Assembly (NCBI RefSeq): GCF_019038465.1
Contig: NZ_JAFKRH010000046.1
Location: 1 to 64,000 of the forward strand
DNA: 64,000 nucleotides
Reading direction: 5' to 3'
Source: Synechococcus sp. CCY 0621
GTDB lineage: Bacteria > Cyanobacteriota > Cyanobacteriia > PCC-6307 > Cyanobiaceae
Notes under the pieces: model-generated
What the model saw: only the letters and a program-made list of their open reading frames with translations
What the model was told of the DNA's origin: nothing
The model's database searches: none
Shown: positions 22,399-31,969 of the stretch, piece after piece
Layout of the letters: each line of letters starts with the position of its first letter
Numbering within the stretch: the first letter of the stretch is position 1
Position numbers and translations under genes: made by a program

Positions 22399-22813
22399 GG
22401 GAGGGAGAACAACACCAGCTGGACAGCCGCGGCGTGCCGCCATGGATTCAGGGCCAGGGCCCGAAATCCGTGGAGGACCCGCTGGGCGGCGGGGGGGCTG
22501 AATTCGTGGAATCGCAGATTGACCCGAAGGTCAGGGGCTAGCGAGGCGAATCAGCGGGCTGGGACTTGCCGGAAGCGGTGAGGCCTCGGGCAGTATCCCG
22601 ACGCTCGCGACAACGACGAAGCGTTGCAGGAGTCGTACGGGCCAGGAAGGGTTCGTCACCACTGACGGACCCCGTGCTGTTCTCTGGAGGCCCGGCTAGC
22701 GGACGGGCACAGATCATCAGCACAAGAGTCAACACTACCCCATGGTGTGCACCACCACCCCCGGGCCCCTCATCGGCTGCCAGACTCAGCCGGCGATTCG
22801 CCTGCCGCTCCCG
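22399..22813. promoter_or_regulatory. Divergent intergenic region upstream of rplC and ndhN
   Basis: This 415-bp stretch has no convincing gene on either strand. It must hold the promoter for the minus-strand ribosomal cluster and that of ndhN. A TTGACT hexamer reads on the minus strand at 22728-22733, but no well-spaced -10 partner stands out, so no exact promoter is claimed. Confidence 0.5.
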
Positions 22814-23275
22814 ATGCCTCTGCTGATGACCGGCCGTGGTTTCCGCACCGAGCTGGAGCGCTGCGGTGCCCTCGCCCTTTTCGTTCCCCTGGAGGGGGGC
22901 GCCGAAACGCGCCTGCTGCGGCGGCTGCGGGCGGCCGGCTACCGGGCCCACCTCACCTCCGCCCGCGGGCTTGGGGATCCGGAGGCCTATCTCCTGCAAT
23001 TGCATGGCATCCGTCCGCCCCACCTGGGCCACCACAGCGTCGGCCGGGCGGCGGCCGTGGGTGAGGTGCAGCGGGTGATGCCCCTGCTGGGTCCCCAGCT
23101 GGCGGGCGACGGGCCGGTGCTGCTGTGGCTGCTGGAGGGCCAGGTGCTCAGCAGCTCCGAGCTCGCCGCCCTCTGCGACCTCTGCCGCCGCGAACCGCGG
23201 CTGAAGCTGGTGGTGGAGATGGGCGGCGCCCGCGCCCTGCGCTGGCAGCCCCTTGAACAGCTCGTTCCTGCCTGA
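22814..23275 (+). CDS. ndhN: NAD(P)H-quinone oxidoreductase subunit N
   Basis: The 153-residue protein begins [20 protein letters not shown] and contains [20 protein letters not shown] and [20 protein letters not shown], matching NdhN. This is a peripheral subunit specific to cyanobacterial and chloroplast NDH-1, which takes part in cyclic electron flow and respiration. The ATG at 22814 is the family start; open frame upstream is not coding. A cation/proton antiporter gene follows 48 bp later. Confidence 0.95.
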   Translation: MPLLMTGRGFRTELERCGALALFVPLEGGAETRLLRRLRAAGYRAHLTSARGLGDPEAYLLQLHGIRPPHLGHHSVGRAAAVGEVQRVMPLLGPQLAGDGPVLLWLLEGQVLSSSELAALCDLCRREPRLKLVVEMGGARALRWQPLEQLVPA

Positions 23276-23323
23276 GCCGGGTCCACCACATAGCCTTGGC
23301 CGGTCCCGCGGACTCCAAGCGCG

Positions 23324-24574
23324 TTGAGTGAGCGGCTGGCATTGATCTGGGGTTCGGCCTTCTTCGCCGGTTCCCTCGCCCAGGCGACGGCCTGGGTCAC
23401 CGGCCAGCCCGCGGTGGTGCTGCTGCTGGGCATGGGCCTGCTGGCGGGCCATGCCGGCTTCGACATCGTCCACCCCGAGAACCTCGGCGCCGGCCTCGAG
23501 CCGTTGGTGGGCCTGCTGGTGAGCCTGGTGCTCTTCGATGGCGGGCTCAACCTGCGCCTGGCCGGCCGCGACCTGCAGCGTTCGGTGCTGCAACTGGTGC
23601 TGGTGCGCCTGGTGCTGGGGCTGCCCGTGGCCGCCCTGCTGGCCCACGCGCTGGCGGGCCTGCCCTGGTCGCTGGCGCTGGTCTTTGGCGCGATCGCCCT
23701 GGCCACAGGTCCCACGGTGGTCACCCCGATGGTGCGCCAGCTTCAGCTGGCCCCGAAGCTGGGCCAGCTGCTGGAGGCCGAAGGTCTGATCCTCGAACCG
23801 GTGAGTGCGGTGCTGGGCCTGGTGCTGCTCCAGGTAACCCTGGGCGACCTGGGCGGTTGGCAGGAGGTGGCCTCCCGGCTGTTGCTGCGCCTGGGGGGCG
23901 GGGTGGCCCTCGGCGGACTGGCCGGCCTGCTGCTCTCGGAGGCCCTCCGCCGCCTGGGCTCCCTGGCGGCGGCCAGGGGCGGGGAGGGGACGGCTGAGCC
24001 CAATGGCCTGGAGCTGCAACTCACCCTGGGGGTGCTGTTTCTGATGTTCAGCGGCTGCGAGGCCCTGCTGCCGCAATCGGGCCTGCCGGCGGCGGTGAGC
24101 GCCGGGGTGGTGGTGGGGCTGCGCCTCGATGCGGCCGCCACCCAGCTCGATGCGCTGATCCGCCAGCTGGCCATGCTGGCCATCACCGTGCTGTTCCCCC
24201 TGCTGGCGGCCGATGTCTCCTGGGCGGAGCTGAGCCCCCTGGGACTGGGGGGCGTCGGTTGCGTCGTGGCCCTGATGCTGGTGCGCTGGCCGCTGATCCA
24301 GCTCACGGGCCTGGGGCTGCCGAGCCTCGACTGGAAGGAGAAGGCGCTGCTCAGCTGGATCGCTCCGCGCGGCATCGTCACTGCGGCGGTGGTGAGCCTC
24401 TTCGCCCTGGAACTCGACCGGGCCGAGGTGCCCGGCGGCGGCGCCCTCAAGGGGCTGGTGTTCCTGACGATCCTGATGACCGTGGGCCTGCAGGGGTTCA
24501 CCGCCCCCTGGCTGGTGAACCGTCTGGGGCTCGCCCAGCCCGAGGCGACGCCGGAGCTGCCCCAGGCCGGCTGA
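23324..24574 (+). CDS. CPA1-family Na+(K+)/H+ antiporter
   Basis: The 416-residue membrane protein has about twelve hydrophobic spans. Family marks are VLFDGGLNLRL in an early helix, ALATGPTVVTP, and IAPRGIVTAAVVSLFALEL near the C terminus, as in NhaP-type exchangers. It would exchange monovalent cations for protons across the plasma membrane in pH and salt balance. There is no long cytosolic C-terminal domain. The start is a TTG at 23324 (TTG AGT GAG). It lies between ndhN and ldpA in the same direction. Confidence 0.88.
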   Translation: MSERLALIWGSAFFAGSLAQATAWVTGQPAVVLLLGMGLLAGHAGFDIVHPENLGAGLEPLVGLLVSLVLFDGGLNLRLAGRDLQRSVLQLVLVRLVLGLPVAALLAHALAGLPWSLALVFGAIALATGPTVVTPMVRQLQLAPKLGQLLEAEGLILEPVSAVLGLVLLQVTLGDLGGWQEVASRLLLRLGGGVALGGLAGLLLSEALRRLGSLAAARGGEGTAEPNGLELQLTLGVLFLMFSGCEALLPQSGLPAAVSAGVVVGLRLDAAATQLDALIRQLAMLAITVLFPLLAADVSWAELSPLGLGGVGCVVALMLVRWPLIQLTGLGLPSLDWKEKALLSWIAPRGIVTAAVVSLFALELDRAEVPGGGALKGLVFLTILMTVGLQGFTAPWLVNRLGLAQPEATPELPQAG

Positions 24575-24619
24575 GCCCCCCTGCTGGTGGCAGGATCGGC
24601 CCACCCCGTTGCGCACCCC

Positions 24620-25657
24620 ATGGCGGCCATGGCCCGGGACCCGGAGCAGGCCCTGGCCCACGGGTGCTGGGTGAAGCTGATCGGCGGGGCCAGCAACCAG
24701 GATCTGGCCGCCATCGAGGATCTGGCCGGCATCCATGCCCTGGCCGGGGTGCACTGCATCGATGTGGCGGCCGACCCGGCCGTGGTGGCCGCCACCCGCC
24801 GCGGCCTGGCCTGGGCGGAGTCCCACGGCGCGGCGCGCCCCTGGCTGATGGTCAGCCTCAGCGATGGCCTCGACCCCCATTTCCGCAAGGCCTGGTTTGA
24901 TCCGCAGCGTTGTCCGCCGTCCTGCCCGAGGCCCTGCGAGCGGGTCTGCCCCGCCCTGGCCATCGACGGGCGGGGGGTGGTGGAGCAGCGCTGCTACGGC
25001 TGCGGCCGCTGCCTGCCCGCCTGCCCCCTGGGGCTGATCGAGGAGCGCAGCCAGGTGCTGGAGCCGGCTGCCGTGGGGGCCCTGCTGGCGCAGCTGGCCC
25101 CGGACGCTGTGGAGTTGCACACCCGGCCCGGACGCCTGGACGCCTTCGCCGAACGGGTGCTGCAGCTGGCCGCCAGCGGCGTGGCCCTGCGCCGGGTGGC
25201 GGTGAGCGCCGGCCTGGAGGGGGGCGCCACGGCCGAAGGGCTGGCGGCGGAGCTGTGGCAGCGGTTCCGCCTGCTGCGCGGGGCCGGTTTCCGCCCCCTC
25301 TGGCAGCTGGATGGGCGGCCGATGAGCGGCGACGTCGGGGCCGGCACGGCCCATGCGGCGGTGGGGCTGCTGGAGCGGCTGGCTCCGCTGGCGCCGCCGG
25401 GCCCGCTGCAGCTGGCCGGGGGCACCAACGCCCACACCCTGGCGGTGCTGGGGCGCACCGGTACCGGGCCGCGGGCGGCCGGGGTGGCTGGGGTCGCGTT
25501 TGGGGGGGTGGCCCGCCGGCAGCTGCAGCCGCTGCTGCAGGAGGCCCAGGCGGAGGGACGGCGGCTGCTGGACCTGCCCCGACTCTGGCCCCGGGCCCTG
25601 GAGATCGCTGCGGCGCTGGTGGACCCCTGGCTGGCCCGCGATGTCGCCGGGCCCTGA
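24620..25657 (+). CDS. ldpA: LdpA, iron-sulfur protein of circadian clock input
   Basis: The product has 345 residues from the ATG at 24620; a GTG at 24587 would add 11. It has a ferredoxin-like cluster region with CPPSCPRPCERVC and CYGCGRCLPACPLGL, enough cysteines for two clusters. The N-terminal region HGCWVKLIGGASNQDLAAIE is typical of LdpA. In Synechococcus elongatus LdpA tunes the clock period to light through cellular redox state. The gene lies downstream of ndhN, with one antiporter gene between. Confidence 0.88.
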   Translation: MAAMARDPEQALAHGCWVKLIGGASNQDLAAIEDLAGIHALAGVHCIDVAADPAVVAATRRGLAWAESHGAARPWLMVSLSDGLDPHFRKAWFDPQRCPPSCPRPCERVCPALAIDGRGVVEQRCYGCGRCLPACPLGLIEERSQVLEPAAVGALLAQLAPDAVELHTRPGRLDAFAERVLQLAASGVALRRVAVSAGLEGGATAEGLAAELWQRFRLLRGAGFRPLWQLDGRPMSGDVGAGTAHAAVGLLERLAPLAPPGPLQLAGGTNAHTLAVLGRTGTGPRAAGVAGVAFGGVARRQLQPLLQEAQAEGRRLLDLPRLWPRALEIAAALVDPWLARDVAGP

Positions 25658-25672
25658 GGCCTGGCTAGAACG

Positions 25673-27355
25673 ATGGGCAGCTCCCCCCGGCGCCCCCTGG
25701 AGCCTTCGCCCCACCCGTCCCTCTCCCCCCAGCGGGTCACCGACGACCTGGACCGTCTGCTGGCCGTGCTGCCGCCGGTGGTGCAGCGGGCCCTGGCGGG
25801 GCCAGAGCAACGGGAGGGGTTGCTGGAGGTGGTGCTCGACCTGGGCCGGGTGCCGGAGGCCCGCTACCCCGGCCGTGTGCTGGCCCTGGGGGGCGACGCC
25901 ATCGAACGTTCCGACCTGGCGGCGGTGCTGCAACGCCTGGGTCCCTTCGGTGGCGACAACCGGGCCGGCATCGAGCGCACCTTGCACCGGATCAGCGCCA
26001 TCCGCAACCGCACCGGCGACGTGGTGGGGCTCACCTGTCGGGTGGGTCGGGCGGTGTTCGGCACTGTGGCCATGGTGCGCGACCTGCTGGACACCGGCCA
26101 GTCGCTGCTGCTGATGGGCCGCCCCGGGGTGGGCAAGACCACGGCCCTGCGGGAGATCGCCCGGGTGCTCGCTGACGACCTGCAGCGCCGCGTGGTGGTG
26201 ATCGACACCAGCAACGAGATCGCCGGCGACGGCGACATCCCCCACCCCGCCATCGGCCGGGCCCGGCGCATGCAGGTGGCGCGCCCGGAGCTGCAGCACC
26301 AGGTGATGATCGAGGCGGTGGAGAACCACATGCCCGAGGTCATCGTCATCGATGAGATCGGTACCGAACTGGAGGCCCAGGCGGCCCGCACCATCGCCGA
26401 ACGGGGCGTGATGCTGGTGGCCACGGCCCACGGCAACGAACTGGCCAACCTGATCCGCAACCCCACCCTGAGTGATCTGGTGGGCGGGATCCAGTCGGTG
26501 ACCCTGGGGGACGAGGAGGCCCGCCGCCGCCGCACCCAGAAGACCGTGCTGGAACGGGCCGCCGAGCCCACCTTCCCCCTGGCGGTGGAGATGCACAGCC
26601 GCCACCGCTGGCTCGTGCACCGCGATGTGGCCGGCACCGTGGATCTGCTGTTGCGGGGCCAGCCCACCCACCCCCAGGCGCGGGAGCTGGGCAGCGACGG
26701 CCGCCTGCTGCTGCGTGAAGACGGCCCCGTCCGCCCGGCCCCGCCGCCCGCCTGGGCCACTGCCGTGGCCCCCCGGCGCCCCGGTCCCGCTCCTCTGGCG
26801 GTGGTGCCCCTACCCGATCCGACGGCGCCCCGGCCAGTGGCGGCCCCTGCCCTGCGGATCTACGGGGTGGGAGTGGCGGCCCAGCAGCTGGAGGAGGCGG
26901 TGCGGCGCCGCCAGCTGCCGGTGGAGGTGGTGGAGGAGCCGGAGCAGGCCGATGCGCTGCTGAGCGTGCGCGGCCAGCTGGGCCGTGATCCGGAGCTGCG
27001 GCGCCAGGCCCGCGACCTGGGCCTGCCGATCCTTGTGATCAAGTCGGACACCCCCCACCAGCTGCAGCGGGCCATGGAGCGCCTGCTGGAGCGGCGCCAG
27101 GGGGGAGGCGGCACTGTGGATGGGGAAGAGCCGGTCGGCGTCGGCGCGGACCGCCCCGATGACGCCCATGCGGCCCTGGAGGAATGCCGGCTGGCGGTGG
27201 AGCAGGTGGTGCTGCCCCAGGGCCGGCCGGTGGAGCTGCTGCCCCGCAGCGAGGCGGTGCGGGCCCTGCAGGCCGAGCTGGTGCACCACTACCGCTTGCG
27301 CAGTGCGGTCTTCGGCCGCGGCCGCCAGCAGCGGCTGCGGGTCTTTCCCGCCTGA
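25673..27355 (+). CDS. R3H domain and AAA ATPase protein (Ycf45-like)
   Basis: The 560-residue protein has a central ATPase with P-loop GRPGVGKTT (149-157) and Walker B EVIVIDEIG, resembling chloroplast Ycf45 and the sporulation ATPase SpoIIIAA. A proline-rich linker follows near residue 350. The last 60 residues (RALQAELVHHYRLRSAVFG) look like an R3H single-stranded nucleic-acid-binding domain. The family is nearly universal in cyanobacteria with no settled role, to my knowledge. It starts 15 bp after ldpA. Confidence 0.85.
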   Translation: MGSSPRRPLEPSPHPSLSPQRVTDDLDRLLAVLPPVVQRALAGPEQREGLLEVVLDLGRVPEARYPGRVLALGGDAIERSDLAAVLQRLGPFGGDNRAGIERTLHRISAIRNRTGDVVGLTCRVGRAVFGTVAMVRDLLDTGQSLLLMGRPGVGKTTALREIARVLADDLQRRVVVIDTSNEIAGDGDIPHPAIGRARRMQVARPELQHQVMIEAVENHMPEVIVIDEIGTELEAQAARTIAERGVMLVATAHGNELANLIRNPTLSDLVGGIQSVTLGDEEARRRRTQKTVLERAAEPTFPLAVEMHSRHRWLVHRDVAGTVDLLLRGQPTHPQARELGSDGRLLLREDGPVRPAPPPAWATAVAPRRPGPAPLAVVPLPDPTAPRPVAAPALRIYGVGVAAQQLEEAVRRRQLPVEVVEEPEQADALLSVRGQLGRDPELRRQARDLGLPILVIKSDTPHQLQRAMERLLERRQGGGGTVDGEEPVGVGADRPDDAHAALEECRLAVEQVVLPQGRPVELLPRSEAVRALQAELVHHYRLRSAVFGRGRQQRLRVFPA

Positions 27356-27468
27356 GGGGGCCTGGCACCGGGGTGGCCGCCGGCGAGTTGACGAAGGACC
27401 AGCCGCTGTGGGTAACTAGCAAGGCGCCGGTTTCGGACCGACGTCTTTTCCCATCCCATGGGCTTGAT

Positions 27469-27540
27469 TGGGCCGTCGCCAAGCGGTAAGGCATCGGGTT
27501 TTGGTCCCGACATTCCTAGGTTCGAATCCTAGCGGCCCAG
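27469..27540 (+). tRNA. tRNA-Gln (anticodon TTG)
   Basis: The 72-nt cloverleaf has acceptor TGGGCCG pairing with CGGCCCA, T-arm GGTTCGAATCC, and anticodon loop TTTTGGT with anticodon TTG. No CCA is encoded. Confidence 0.95.
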
Positions 27541-27561
27541 TTTTTTCTCCCCTTCCCACCG

Positions 27562-28356
27562 GTGCCTGAACGCCCGCTTCTGGTGTTCGACTTCGATGGC
27601 GTGCTGGTGGACGGCATGGTCGAGTACTGGTGGTCGGCCCGGCGGGCGGCCCTGGCCCTGGTGGCTGGGGGTTGTGCCAGTGGTGCCGCCACCGCCCTGT
27701 GGCACCTGCCGGAGCAGGCACCGGCGGGCTTCGCCCGGCTGCGGCCCCTGATCCACAAGGGCTGGGAGATGGTGCTGATGGCCGCCGAGCTGGGGCGGCC
27801 CGAGATGGATCTCGCCGCCGCCGTGGCCGACTACGACACCTTTCTGGCCCGGGCCCTGGAGCGCTGGGGCTGGAGCACCGCGCAGCTGCAGCGGGCGCTC
27901 GAGGACCTGCGCCAGGAGGCGATCGCCACCGATCTGGACGCCTGGCTGGCTTTGCACCGCTTCTACCCCGGGGTGGAGGCGCGCCTGGGCCGGCTGGCGG
28001 CGGAGGGGGCCGACTGGGCCGTGCTCACCACCAAGGGCGGGGCCTTCGCCGCCCGGCTGCTGGCCGCCGCTGGCCTCAAGCCCCTGGCCCTCTACGGCCA
28101 CGAACAGGGCAGCAAGCCCTCGGTGCTGGGGCGGCTGGTGGCGGAGCGGGATCCAGGCGAGCGCCCCCTGTGGTTCGTGGAGGACCGCCGTCCCACCCTC
28201 GAGCTGGTGCGGCGGATGCCGGGACTGGAGGCGGTGCGCTGCTACCTGGTGGCGTGGGGATACCTGGGCCCGGGGGACGGCGAGGGGCTGGCACCCCTGG
28301 GGATCCGCTGGCTGGAGCCCGCCGCTTTCGAAGCCCCCCTGGCGCAATGGCCATGA
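27562..28356 (+). CDS. HAD-superfamily hydrolase
   Basis: The 264-residue protein has HAD motif I, DFDGVLVDG, right at the N terminus (nucleophile Asp about residue 10), a Thr in motif II (AVLTTKGGAF), a Lys in EQGSKPSVLG, and a late Asp in WFVEDRRPTL. These mark a phosphatase of the HAD family with an alpha-helical cap. The substrate is unknown. The start is a GTG at 27562, 21 bp after tRNA-Gln. A LexA-like box and recA follow. Confidence 0.82.
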   Translation: MPERPLLVFDFDGVLVDGMVEYWWSARRAALALVAGGCASGAATALWHLPEQAPAGFARLRPLIHKGWEMVLMAAELGRPEMDLAAAVADYDTFLARALERWGWSTAQLQRALEDLRQEAIATDLDAWLALHRFYPGVEARLGRLAAEGADWAVLTTKGGAFAARLLAAAGLKPLALYGHEQGSKPSVLGRLVAERDPGERPLWFVEDRRPTLELVRRMPGLEAVRCYLVAWGYLGPGDGEGLAPLGIRWLEPAAFEAPLAQWP

Positions 28357-28364
28357 GCCGCTAG

Positions 28365-28378
28365 AGTACGCCCGTACT
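28365..28378. promoter_or_regulatory. LexA (SOS) box upstream of recA
   Basis: AGTACGCCCGTACT is a perfect inverted repeat (AGTAC-4-GTACT). It fits the cyanobacterial LexA consensus RGTACNNNDGTWCB, recalled from the literature, at every position except D. It lies 146 bp before the recA ATG and just after the HAD gene stop codon. Confidence 0.75.
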
Positions 28379-28524
28379 ACAGATTGATACGCCGGAGTCC
28401 CCGGGTGGCACTGGTTGTCCAGAGGCCACAGGATGGCGCCCGGTTCCGGCCCCCAATCTCTGCCTCCACCCACCGCTTCGACGGCTCCAGCCTGCTGCGG
28501 CCCGTTCCATCACCCACCCCCACC

Positions 28525-29730
28525 ATGCCTGCCGATTCCAGGGCCACCTCCGCCTCCTCTGCCTCCTCCGGCTCTCCCTCCCCGTCCACCTCCTACGTCT
28601 CCGCCGCTGCCCCCAGCGGCGATCCCAAGGCCGCCGCTGAGCGCGACAAGGCCCTGGGCCTGGTGCTGACCCAGATCGAGCGCAACTTCGGCAAGGGTTC
28701 GATCATGCGGCTGGGGGATGCCTCCCGCATGCGGGTGGAAACGGTCCCCACCGGGGCCCTCACCCTCGATCTGGCCCTGGGGGGCGGCTATCCCAAGGGC
28801 CGGGTGGTGGAGGTCTACGGGCCGGAGAGCTCCGGCAAGACCACCCTCACCCTCCACGCCATCGCCGAGGTTCAGAAGCGAGGCGGCGTGGCGGCCTTCG
28901 TTGACGCCGAGCACGCCCTCGATCCGGTCTATGCCGCTGCCCTGGGGGTCGACATCGAGAACCTGCTGGTCTCCCAGCCGGACACCGGCGAGATGGCTCT
29001 GGAGATCGTCGACCAGCTGGTGCGCTCGGCCGCCGTCGACGTCGTCGTCGTCGACTCGGTGGCGGCCCTGACGCCCCGGGCGGAGATCGAGGGGGAGATG
29101 GGCGACCTGGCGGTGGGCAGCCAGGCCCGGCTGATGAGCCAGGCCATGCGCAAGATCACCGGCAACATCGGCAAATCCGGCTGCACGGTGATCTTCCTCA
29201 ACCAGCTGCGCCAGAAGATCGGCGTCACCTACGGCAACCCGGAAACCACCACCGGTGGTAACGCCCTCAAGTTCTATGCCTCGGTGCGTCTCGACATCCG
29301 CCGCATCCAGACGCTCAAGCGTGGCACCGAGGAGTACGGCATCCGGGCCAAGGTGAAGGTGGCCAAGAACAAGGTGGCGCCCCCCTTCCGGATCGCCGAG
29401 TTCGACATCCTCTTCGGCCGCGGCATCAGCACCCTGGGCTGCCTGCTGGATCTGGCCGAGGAAACCGGTGTGGTCACCCGCAAGGGCGCCTGGTACAGCT
29501 ACGAGGGCGACAACATCGGCCAGGGCCGCGACAACACGATCACCTGGCTGGAGCAGAACCCCGGGCCGAAGGAGGTGATCGAGCAGCTCACCCGCCAGAA
29601 GCTCACCGAGGGTTCCGAGGTCACCGCCAACTCGATGAAACCGCTGGCGGCGGCGGCCAAGCTGGCGGCGGCCAAACCCCAGGCTGGAGAGGACGCCGCT
29701 GAGCTGGAGGAGCTGCCCGCCGCCGGCTGA
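28525..29730 (+). CDS. recA: Recombinase RecA
   Basis: The 401-residue protein drives strand exchange and SOS induction. The P-loop is GPESSGKTT; other hallmarks are [20 protein letters not shown] and [21 protein letters not shown] low-complexity Ser/Ala/Pro segment of about 35 residues precedes the core, which begins [19 protein letters not shown]. The ATG at 28525 is chosen; in-frame bases upstream run into the promoter and LexA box. It converges on the DUF1815 gene with a 12-bp gap. Confidence 0.98.
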   Translation: MPADSRATSASSASSGSPSPSTSYVSAAAPSGDPKAAAERDKALGLVLTQIERNFGKGSIMRLGDASRMRVETVPTGALTLDLALGGGYPKGRVVEVYGPESSGKTTLTLHAIAEVQKRGGVAAFVDAEHALDPVYAAALGVDIENLLVSQPDTGEMALEIVDQLVRSAAVDVVVVDSVAALTPRAEIEGEMGDLAVGSQARLMSQAMRKITGNIGKSGCTVIFLNQLRQKIGVTYGNPETTTGGNALKFYASVRLDIRRIQTLKRGTEEYGIRAKVKVAKNKVAPPFRIAEFDILFGRGISTLGCLLDLAEETGVVTRKGAWYSYEGDNIGQGRDNTITWLEQNPGPKEVIEQLTRQKLTEGSEVTANSMKPLAAAAKLAAAKPQAGEDAAELEELPAAG

Positions 29731-29742
29731 TCAGCGGGCCCG

Positions 29743-30075
29743 TCAGGATGGGGCCGCGACGGTTTCTGTGGAGGGCTGCAACACCAGCACCACCCGCTGC
29801 AGTTCCTGGATGGCGTCGGCGCCCTCCAGCTTCACCAGCTCCTGGCCGTTGCGGGATTCCACCCAGCTGATGCCGAAATCGGAGACCAGCAGCCGCACCA
29901 TGTGGTTGTCGCCCAGGTCGGCCACGAAGGAGGCGCCATGGCCGTCGCGGCCATCGCCGCAGGTGTAGCAGGTGGCCACATGACCCTGTTTCTTCAGAGA
30001 CACGGCCAGGGCCTGCAGGCTCAGGATCAGATCCTCAACGGCCGAGCGGTATTGCTCGGCCAGCCGGAGAAACAT
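29743..30075 (-). CDS. DUF1815 family protein
   Basis: The 110-residue protein starts MFLRLAEQYRSAVEDLILSL and includes ATCYTCGDGRDGHGASFV and HMVRLLVSDFGISW. I recognise it as DUF1815, a small soluble family confined largely to cyanobacteria, without known function. It has a CxxC pair. It follows DUF2839 in the same direction after 113 bp. Confidence 0.8.
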   Translation of the reverse strand: MFLRLAEQYRSAVEDLILSLQALAVSLKKQGHVATCYTCGDGRDGHGASFVADLGDNHMVRLLVSDFGISWVESRNGQELVKLEGADAIQELQRVVLVLQPSTETVAAPS

Positions 30076-30188
30076 GGAAGGTGCCCATCACGATCCGCAG
30101 ATCATAAGGATTTCTTCCGATTCCTGCTAGGTGCAAATGCTCATATGCGGAGACCGGCACCCGGCCTCTCCGCGGCGGCGGTGTCTCC

Positions 30189-30440
30189 TCAGCCGTCCGA
30201 CAGGGTCCACCAGCCGGCCGCCGGGCCGAGGAAGCGCACTGTCACCCAGAGCAGGGCCAGGCCGCCGATGCCGATCCAGGCGCCCTTGGTGGTGATCGCC
30301 ACGAAGCGGGAGGCCTGGTTGCGGGTCAGGGGCAGCCAGGCGACGATCCGGGGCGAGGTGTCGACGTCCTTGGCCTTGCTGACGCGTGGCTTGTCCCGGG
30401 GCGGCAGTCCCTGTTCGGCCCGGCGTTTGGCTTCCCCCAT
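30189..30440 (-). CDS. DUF2839 family small membrane protein
   Basis: The 83-residue protein begins MGEAKRRAEQGLPPRDKP, then has one or two hydrophobic spans in the second half (GAWIGIGGLALLWVTVRFLG). This is the layout of DUF2839, found in cyanobacteria. Its role is unknown. It lies 28 bp downstream of the helicase-like gene and is probably co-transcribed with it. Confidence 0.8.
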   Translation of the reverse strand: MGEAKRRAEQGLPPRDKPRVSKAKDVDTSPRIVAWLPLTRNQASRFVAITTKGAWIGIGGLALLWVTVRFLGPAAGWWTLSDG

Positions 30441-30468
30441 CAGGGCTCAGACGGCAACTGGAGGCAGG

Positions 30469-31926
30469 CTAGGGGTCGGGCCGCAGCCGGGACAGCTCCA
30501 CCCAGGGTTCGAGGGCGGTGAACACCAGCCGTCCCCAGCTGCGGCCCCGCAGGCGGCCATCCAGCACCGCCAGCCGCCCGCCGCTGCGCCGCAGCCCGGC
30601 CACACCCCGCTGCAGTCGGTTGAGGGCCTCCGGCAGCAGCAGTTCCCGGAACCAGTCACGGCCCTGCTGGCGCAGCACCCCGACCCGGGCGGCGGTGAGG
30701 GGATCCTCCAGGCTGGCGATCGGCAGCAATCCCACCACAACCTGGCAGGGCAGGGGCAGCCGCGGCTGGTGCTCCAGCCACCAGCTCCAGCTGCAGCACA
30801 CCACGCCGTTGCTCTCCGGTGACGTGTTCTGGTGGCACACCCGGCTGCCGAACTCGGCGGCCAGGCCGCTGGCCAGACCCAGGCACAGGGCCGAATCGTC
30901 GATCAGCACCACGGTCAGGCCGCTCTGGCCCAGCACCAGCCGCCGGCCCTCCTCCAGCAGGTGCTGGGCGTAGTGGGGGCTGTTGGGCAGCGGCTGGCGC
31001 AGGGGGGCGAACAGGGGCAGGGGGTCGGACAGGGGGGGATCGGCCAGATCCAGCACCACCGCCGGCACCAGCCCCAGGGCGGCGGCGGCAGCGGGCTGGC
31101 CCTCCGCCGCCCGGCCGGTGGCCAGCTCACCGATCAGCACCGCCCCCCGTCCCACCAGCAGGCCGGCCAGTTCGCCCAGGGGTTCGAGCGGTTGGCGCAG
31201 CAGGTTCCATTGCAGCAACGACGGCTCCACCCGGGCCCAGCTGCTCCAGCCGGCGCCGGCGCTCAGCCAGCGGGGCCACGGCTCCGGCAGGGGTTCGAGC
31301 AGGCGCAGCAGGTGGCGCAGGGGGGCTTCGTCGTCATCGGCCAGGGCCACCAGCCGGTGGGGGGAGCGGGGATGGGCCAGCACCCGGCGGCTGAGCCGTT
31401 CGTGCAGGCTGAGCAGACAGGCTTCGGCGCTGGGCTGGGCGCGGCGCAGCTGATCCCAGTGTCGGGGCTCCAGTTCCACCTCCAGGGCCTGGCGCAGAGC
31501 CACGTCCAGCAACTCGGCCTCGGGGATCACCAGCTGCCGGTCCCCCAGCTCGCCGTTGCGCCAGGCCGTCACCAGCTCGCGGTGGTCGAGCAGCCACAGC
31601 TGGGAGCCGGCCGGTGCCCCGGGCCCTTCCCAGCAGGGCAGTTCCAGCCCCACGCTGCGCAGGCGCGGCCATTCCACCAGCAGCAACCGCTGGCGAAGGG
31701 CCGGTGTCACCACCAGGGCAAGGGGCGTTTCGCTCAGGGCCAGGGGCACCAGCAGGCTGATCCACCAGCTGGGGGCGGTGCCGGGGGCCAGCCGCACCAG
31801 GGTGTGGTCGGCGCGGCGCAGGCTGCGGGCCACCAGCCGGCTCAAGGTGAGGTGATGGGGCCAGCGTTCCACCCCCTCTCGCTGCAGGAGAGCCTTGAGG
31901 TGCTGGTGGGCGCGGGCTTCCAACAT
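30469..31926 (-). CDS. Putative Rad3/DinG-like helicase homologue, motifs degenerate
   Basis: The 485-residue protein starts MLEARAHQHLKALLQREGVE. Its position next to tyrA and overall layout recall a picocyanobacterial protein usually named Rad3/DinG-like helicase. I see no intact Walker A: the expected spot reads LVRLAPGTAPSWWIS. A late LTVVLIDDSALCLGL could be a helicase C-terminal segment. ATPase activity is therefore doubtful. It diverges from tyrA across 43 bp. Function is inferred with low certainty. Confidence 0.55.
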   Translation of the reverse strand: MLEARAHQHLKALLQREGVERWPHHLTLSRLVARSLRRADHTLVRLAPGTAPSWWISLLVPLALSETPLALVVTPALRQRLLLVEWPRLRSVGLELPCWEGPGAPAGSQLWLLDHRELVTAWRNGELGDRQLVIPEAELLDVALRQALEVELEPRHWDQLRRAQPSAEACLLSLHERLSRRVLAHPRSPHRLVALADDDEAPLRHLLRLLEPLPEPWPRWLSAGAGWSSWARVEPSLLQWNLLRQPLEPLGELAGLLVGRGAVLIGELATGRAAEGQPAAAAALGLVPAVVLDLADPPLSDPLPLFAPLRQPLPNSPHYAQHLLEEGRRLVLGQSGLTVVLIDDSALCLGLASGLAAEFGSRVCHQNTSPESNGVVCCSWSWWLEHQPRLPLPCQVVVGLLPIASLEDPLTAARVGVLRQQGRDWFRELLLPEALNRLQRGVAGLRRSGGRLAVLDGRLRGRSWGRLVFTALEPWVELSRLRPDP

Positions 31927-31969
31927 CGCTGGATCGTAGGAAGCTGGCCCCAGCCGATCCGCAGCGACG

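Noticed and set aside
22538-26671. Very long open frame on the minus strand across ndhN, the antiporter, ldpA and the R3H ATPase
   Set aside because: Its translation is low-complexity Gln/Gly/His/Pro without domains, while four recognisable genes lie on the plus strand. It is an effect of high GC content.
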